Positions 61,778-64,000 of a stretch of 64,000 bases of DNA are shown piece after piece (within the stretch, counting starts at the first letter, position 1; every line of letters starts with the position of its first letter). The notes beneath the pieces are model-generated. The model did not search any database, was not told the DNA's origin, and saw only the letters and a program-made list of their open reading frames with translations. The DNA is from Candidatus Bathyarchaeia archaeon. GTDB taxonomy: Archaea; Thermoproteota; Bathyarchaeia; Bathyarchaeales; Bathyarchaeaceae. The stretch is taken from positions 186,001-250,000 of the forward strand of contig DATETJ010000009.1 of NCBI GenBank assembly GCA_035283685.1, written 5' to 3'. Position numbers and translations under genes: made by a program.

Positions 61778-63865
61778 ATGAGAAAGAAATTGATGACATC
61801 GCTATTCATCGTATTCTTTGCAGCAGCATTATGCACGCAAGCGATTCCACTAGTGTTCGCTGAAAGCAATCCCACAGTGTATTGGACGAAAACAGGTAAA
61901 GACAAAATGGCTGTACAGTCAATCCCATGGCCTAATTGGTTCAACTTCACTGTAGCAAATACTGGTGATGCAATCATAAGATTCAAGTTTGTGATTCCAA
62001 AGAACCAATCGGAACTCGCATGGTTCCGCTTCACCCAAAGCGATACGCCATCTGGTTGGACCGCAACTCCAGATGAGTTTGATGGCATGGGATGGCCGAC
62101 AGTCATTATCTTTGATGCACGTACTGCTCCGGGCATTGATCAGACAACAGGTCCTCAGAAATTTGCAGTCAGATTCATCTTAGGCCCAGCTTTCTGCAAC
62201 TATGATTTTCCCATCTACACAGTGGATACTCGTGACGTAACCAATCTCAGATGGCTTTACTTGGAGATTGACAACGTCAAGCCAAAAGTGGAAATACACG
62301 CTCCTGCTGACGGACAAACTGTCAAGGCCATCTGGAACCCCTATCCTCTCAAGCATTACGTATGGATCAACATAACAGCGACCGACGACGTAGATCCCTT
62401 GAAGAAGCACAACACGGGCATATCAACTGTCAAGATCTATTTTGACAATAAATTGATCAAGACGCTAACTGATGTTACCAAGCCCATATCTGAACAATAC
62501 TATGGTCTTGATGGTCCGATAAAAGAAGGCACCCACACAGTCAAGGCAGAAGCTTGGGACGGAGTAGGTAATGCAGCTGTGCCTGACGAGAACAAGTTTA
62601 CGTACGAAATACCTAAGCTGTTCAAGATAACGCCAGACAAAGGAACTGTTGGTCCAACGACAACTTTCGACGAGGAATCAGAGCTATACGTAGGAAGCAT
62701 TTATTCTCACGGAAAGAAAACTCTTGGAACGTTGATTACTGTGGAAGGTCTACCGCCGGCACCTCCATTGTCTAAAGGTTTCACTCCGAAATCTACAGTT
62801 ACCATCTCGGTTGAGGATCCAATACGCGGATCAGCCGAAGTCCTTAGATTAAAAACAGGAGACAAAGGAGAGTTTAAAGGATCATTCTACATGATAACAG
62901 TGCCTTACGGCACCTACATGATCTTAGCCAGAGACTTGGGAGGCGTATCTGATTACAGCTTTTTCACAGTAGACTGGGAAATCATCTATAAGCCTGAAAT
63001 CGTAACCGGGCCAGCTGTGATTGAAGCAAAAGCCACGGGACTTACCAGCGATGGGTACATTGATCGATTCATGATTGACGACACTGACGCCTTGCTCTCA
63101 GTTGACTGGCACTCTGTGGAATATTGGACTTCTACCGAGTTTGGTGTGTTGACGACTTCAATGGCACCCAAGCCAGGTTTCCTCCTGCCACTACTTGAAA
63201 ACGGAGCATATAACATATCATTGCGGATAGTGAATGGGCGCTGGTGGGATGGAACAGCGGTTGAAGGAGGTTGGGAACCCTTCCCAAACAATGAACAAAT
63301 AGTGTTCAACATAGTGCATGTTGCCAATGACTTTGAATCGCTTCTCGACGCTATGGATTCCCTGAAGAAGACAATGGACGAACTCAAGCCAACAATCGAA
63401 AGAATTGACAATAACATCGCTGATATTGTTATTCCAGATGTTGGAACCATCAAGGCAGACGTCAAGAAGGTAATTGCAGACATGACAATACTCATGGACG
63501 GCATTGTTCAAATACTGACGAAACTTGGGACGATTGAAGGCAAGATAGATACAATCGCAGCTAACGTTATCTTGATAAAAACTGATGTTGGTCTAATCAA
63601 AGCCAAAACAGACACAATAGTCTGGGGTAACATTACAACAATAAAGACAGACGTTGGTGACATCAAGGTAAAACTGGCGGATTTCTCATCAGCCCAAATT
63701 GCCGCGATAAAGAAGACTACTGACGACACATTGGCCAACACGAACCAGCTTGTAAGTACTACGACTCTTGGCACACCTATAGCTGCGGTTCTATCAGCAG
63801 TCGCTGCCATAGCTGCCATAGCTGCAGCGGTCGTTGTCACTCGCAGGCTTAAGGTAGCTGCATAA
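61778..63865 (+). CDS. Surface protein with coiled-coil stalk and C-terminal TM anchor
   Basis: 695 residues from ATG, with GGAG in TTAGGAGAGAGTAAA. Signal peptide (LFIVFFAAALCTQAIPLVFA), then beta-rich domains (VEIHAPADGQTVKAIWNPYP; an Ig-like repeat with GTLITVEGLP and GEFKGSFYMITVPYGTYMIL). A helical stalk starts near residue 525 (IADIVIPDVGTIKADVKKVI, then repeated I-x-TDVGxIKxK heptads), and one membrane helix (AVLSAVAAIAAIAAAVVV) with RRLK ends it. Stalk and anchor resemble the 6224 protein. Confidence 0.82.
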   Translation: MRKKLMTSLFIVFFAAALCTQAIPLVFAESNPTVYWTKTGKDKMAVQSIPWPNWFNFTVANTGDAIIRFKFVIPKNQSELAWFRFTQSDTPSGWTATPDEFDGMGWPTVIIFDARTAPGIDQTTGPQKFAVRFILGPAFCNYDFPIYTVDTRDVTNLRWLYLEIDNVKPKVEIHAPADGQTVKAIWNPYPLKHYVWINITATDDVDPLKKHNTGISTVKIYFDNKLIKTLTDVTKPISEQYYGLDGPIKEGTHTVKAEAWDGVGNAAVPDENKFTYEIPKLFKITPDKGTVGPTTTFDEESELYVGSIYSHGKKTLGTLITVEGLPPAPPLSKGFTPKSTVTISVEDPIRGSAEVLRLKTGDKGEFKGSFYMITVPYGTYMILARDLGGVSDYSFFTVDWEIIYKPEIVTGPAVIEAKATGLTSDGYIDRFMIDDTDALLSVDWHSVEYWTSTEFGVLTTSMAPKPGFLLPLLENGAYNISLRIVNGRWWDGTAVEGGWEPFPNNEQIVFNIVHVANDFESLLDAMDSLKKTMDELKPTIERIDNNIADIVIPDVGTIKADVKKVIADMTILMDGIVQILTKLGTIEGKIDTIAANVILIKTDVGLIKAKTDTIVWGNITTIKTDVGDIKVKLADFSSAQIAAIKKTTDDTLANTNQLVSTTTLGTPIAAVLSAVAAIAAIAAAVVVTRRLKVAA

Positions 63866-63894
63866 GCGAAACCGAAAGATCTTCTCATTCTCCC

Positions 63895-63901
63895 TTTTTT
63901 T
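63895..63901 (+). terminator. T-run terminator after the 61778-63865 gene
   Basis: Seven T following CTCCC, 30 bases past the stop codon, the same CTCCC-T7 arrangement as the terminator at 8339. Beyond it, 63902-64000 shows only a short GAGAG/CTCTC inverted repeat. Confidence 0.5.
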
Positions 63902-64000
63902 GTTTCTGCGTAATAGTTGCTTGCAATCTTTGAGAGAGGCCCTCTCCTTTGCTGGAACCCAGAAAGATTCTGAAGCTGATCAGCATCTTACTAGGACTTA

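Overview
The window is archaeal chromosome. It carries a one-piece RNA polymerase B subunit next to A', a TFE-beta/RPC39-like winged-helix protein, the KEOPS pair kae1-bud32, an F420:NADP oxidoreductase, paired TldD/PmbA, box-A type promoters, and tRNA genes with introns and encoded CCA. Long secreted PKD/Kelch/dockerin proteins and many small zinc-ribbon proteins fit an uncultivated lineage such as Bathyarchaeia (TACK group). That placement is inference; no rRNA is present to test it.

Layout. 1-4.3 kb: rpoA1 (5' part) and rpoB. 4.5-8.3 kb: two divergent membrane-anchored secreted proteins. 8.4-14.9 kb: an envelope-carbohydrate region (MJ1255-type glycosyltransferase, GT2 glycosyltransferase, polysaccharide deacetylase, radical SAM/SPASM protein) with a DUF362 protein and a tautomerase. 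15-18.7 kb: a DUF2341/Kelch/dockerin exoprotein. 18.9-25.5 kb: redox and small genes (fno, peroxiredoxin, cupin, DUF3795, MgtE) mixed with four decayed genes (vapBC, flavodoxin, DUF362 and a split small ORF). 25.5-30.8 kb: tRNA 3'-end fragments around a small membrane gene and a 1320-residue phospholipase C/PKD exoprotein, ending in an intact tRNA-Asp with two apparent introns. 31.5-43.8 kb: mostly housekeeping (rlmE, TFE-beta, kae1, bud32, XTPase, pmbA/tldD, rimI, larA-like, subtilase, MazG-like). 43.8-45.0 kb: an AlkZ-like gene broken by one stop codon. 46.2-52.2 kb: an accessory array (GNAT, MFS, ChrB-like; an ArsR-DsrE-PepSY-Met-rich operon; a RelE toxin pair; a nucleotidyltransferase) ending in intact tRNA-Ala(GGC). 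52.9-55.5 kb: M28 peptidase and GNAT. 55.7-59.1 kb: an SPFH/arrestin/zinc-ribbon group. 59.4-63.9 kb: purB, a RHH-like protein and a surface protein.

The most unusual structure is the way accessory genes are spaced by pieces of tRNA 3' ends. In the tRNA-Ala array, four fragments of the acceptor/CCA or T-arm end, all in the same orientation as the intact gene, separate groups of one to four genes. A tRNA-Asp fragment/intact pair brackets the phospholipase gene, and two tRNA-Ser-like fragments bracket a one-gene cassette. On the 5' side of both intact tRNAs lies a copy of the same ~0.5 kb non-coding repeat with paired 22-bp iterons. To the right of each repeat copy the + strand becomes extremely A+C rich for about 2-3 kb, whichever strand is coding. 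No integrase is visible. I read this as repeated small insertions into tRNA genes by an enzyme encoded elsewhere, linked in some way to the shared repeat. The fragments and repeats are seen directly; the mechanism is inference.
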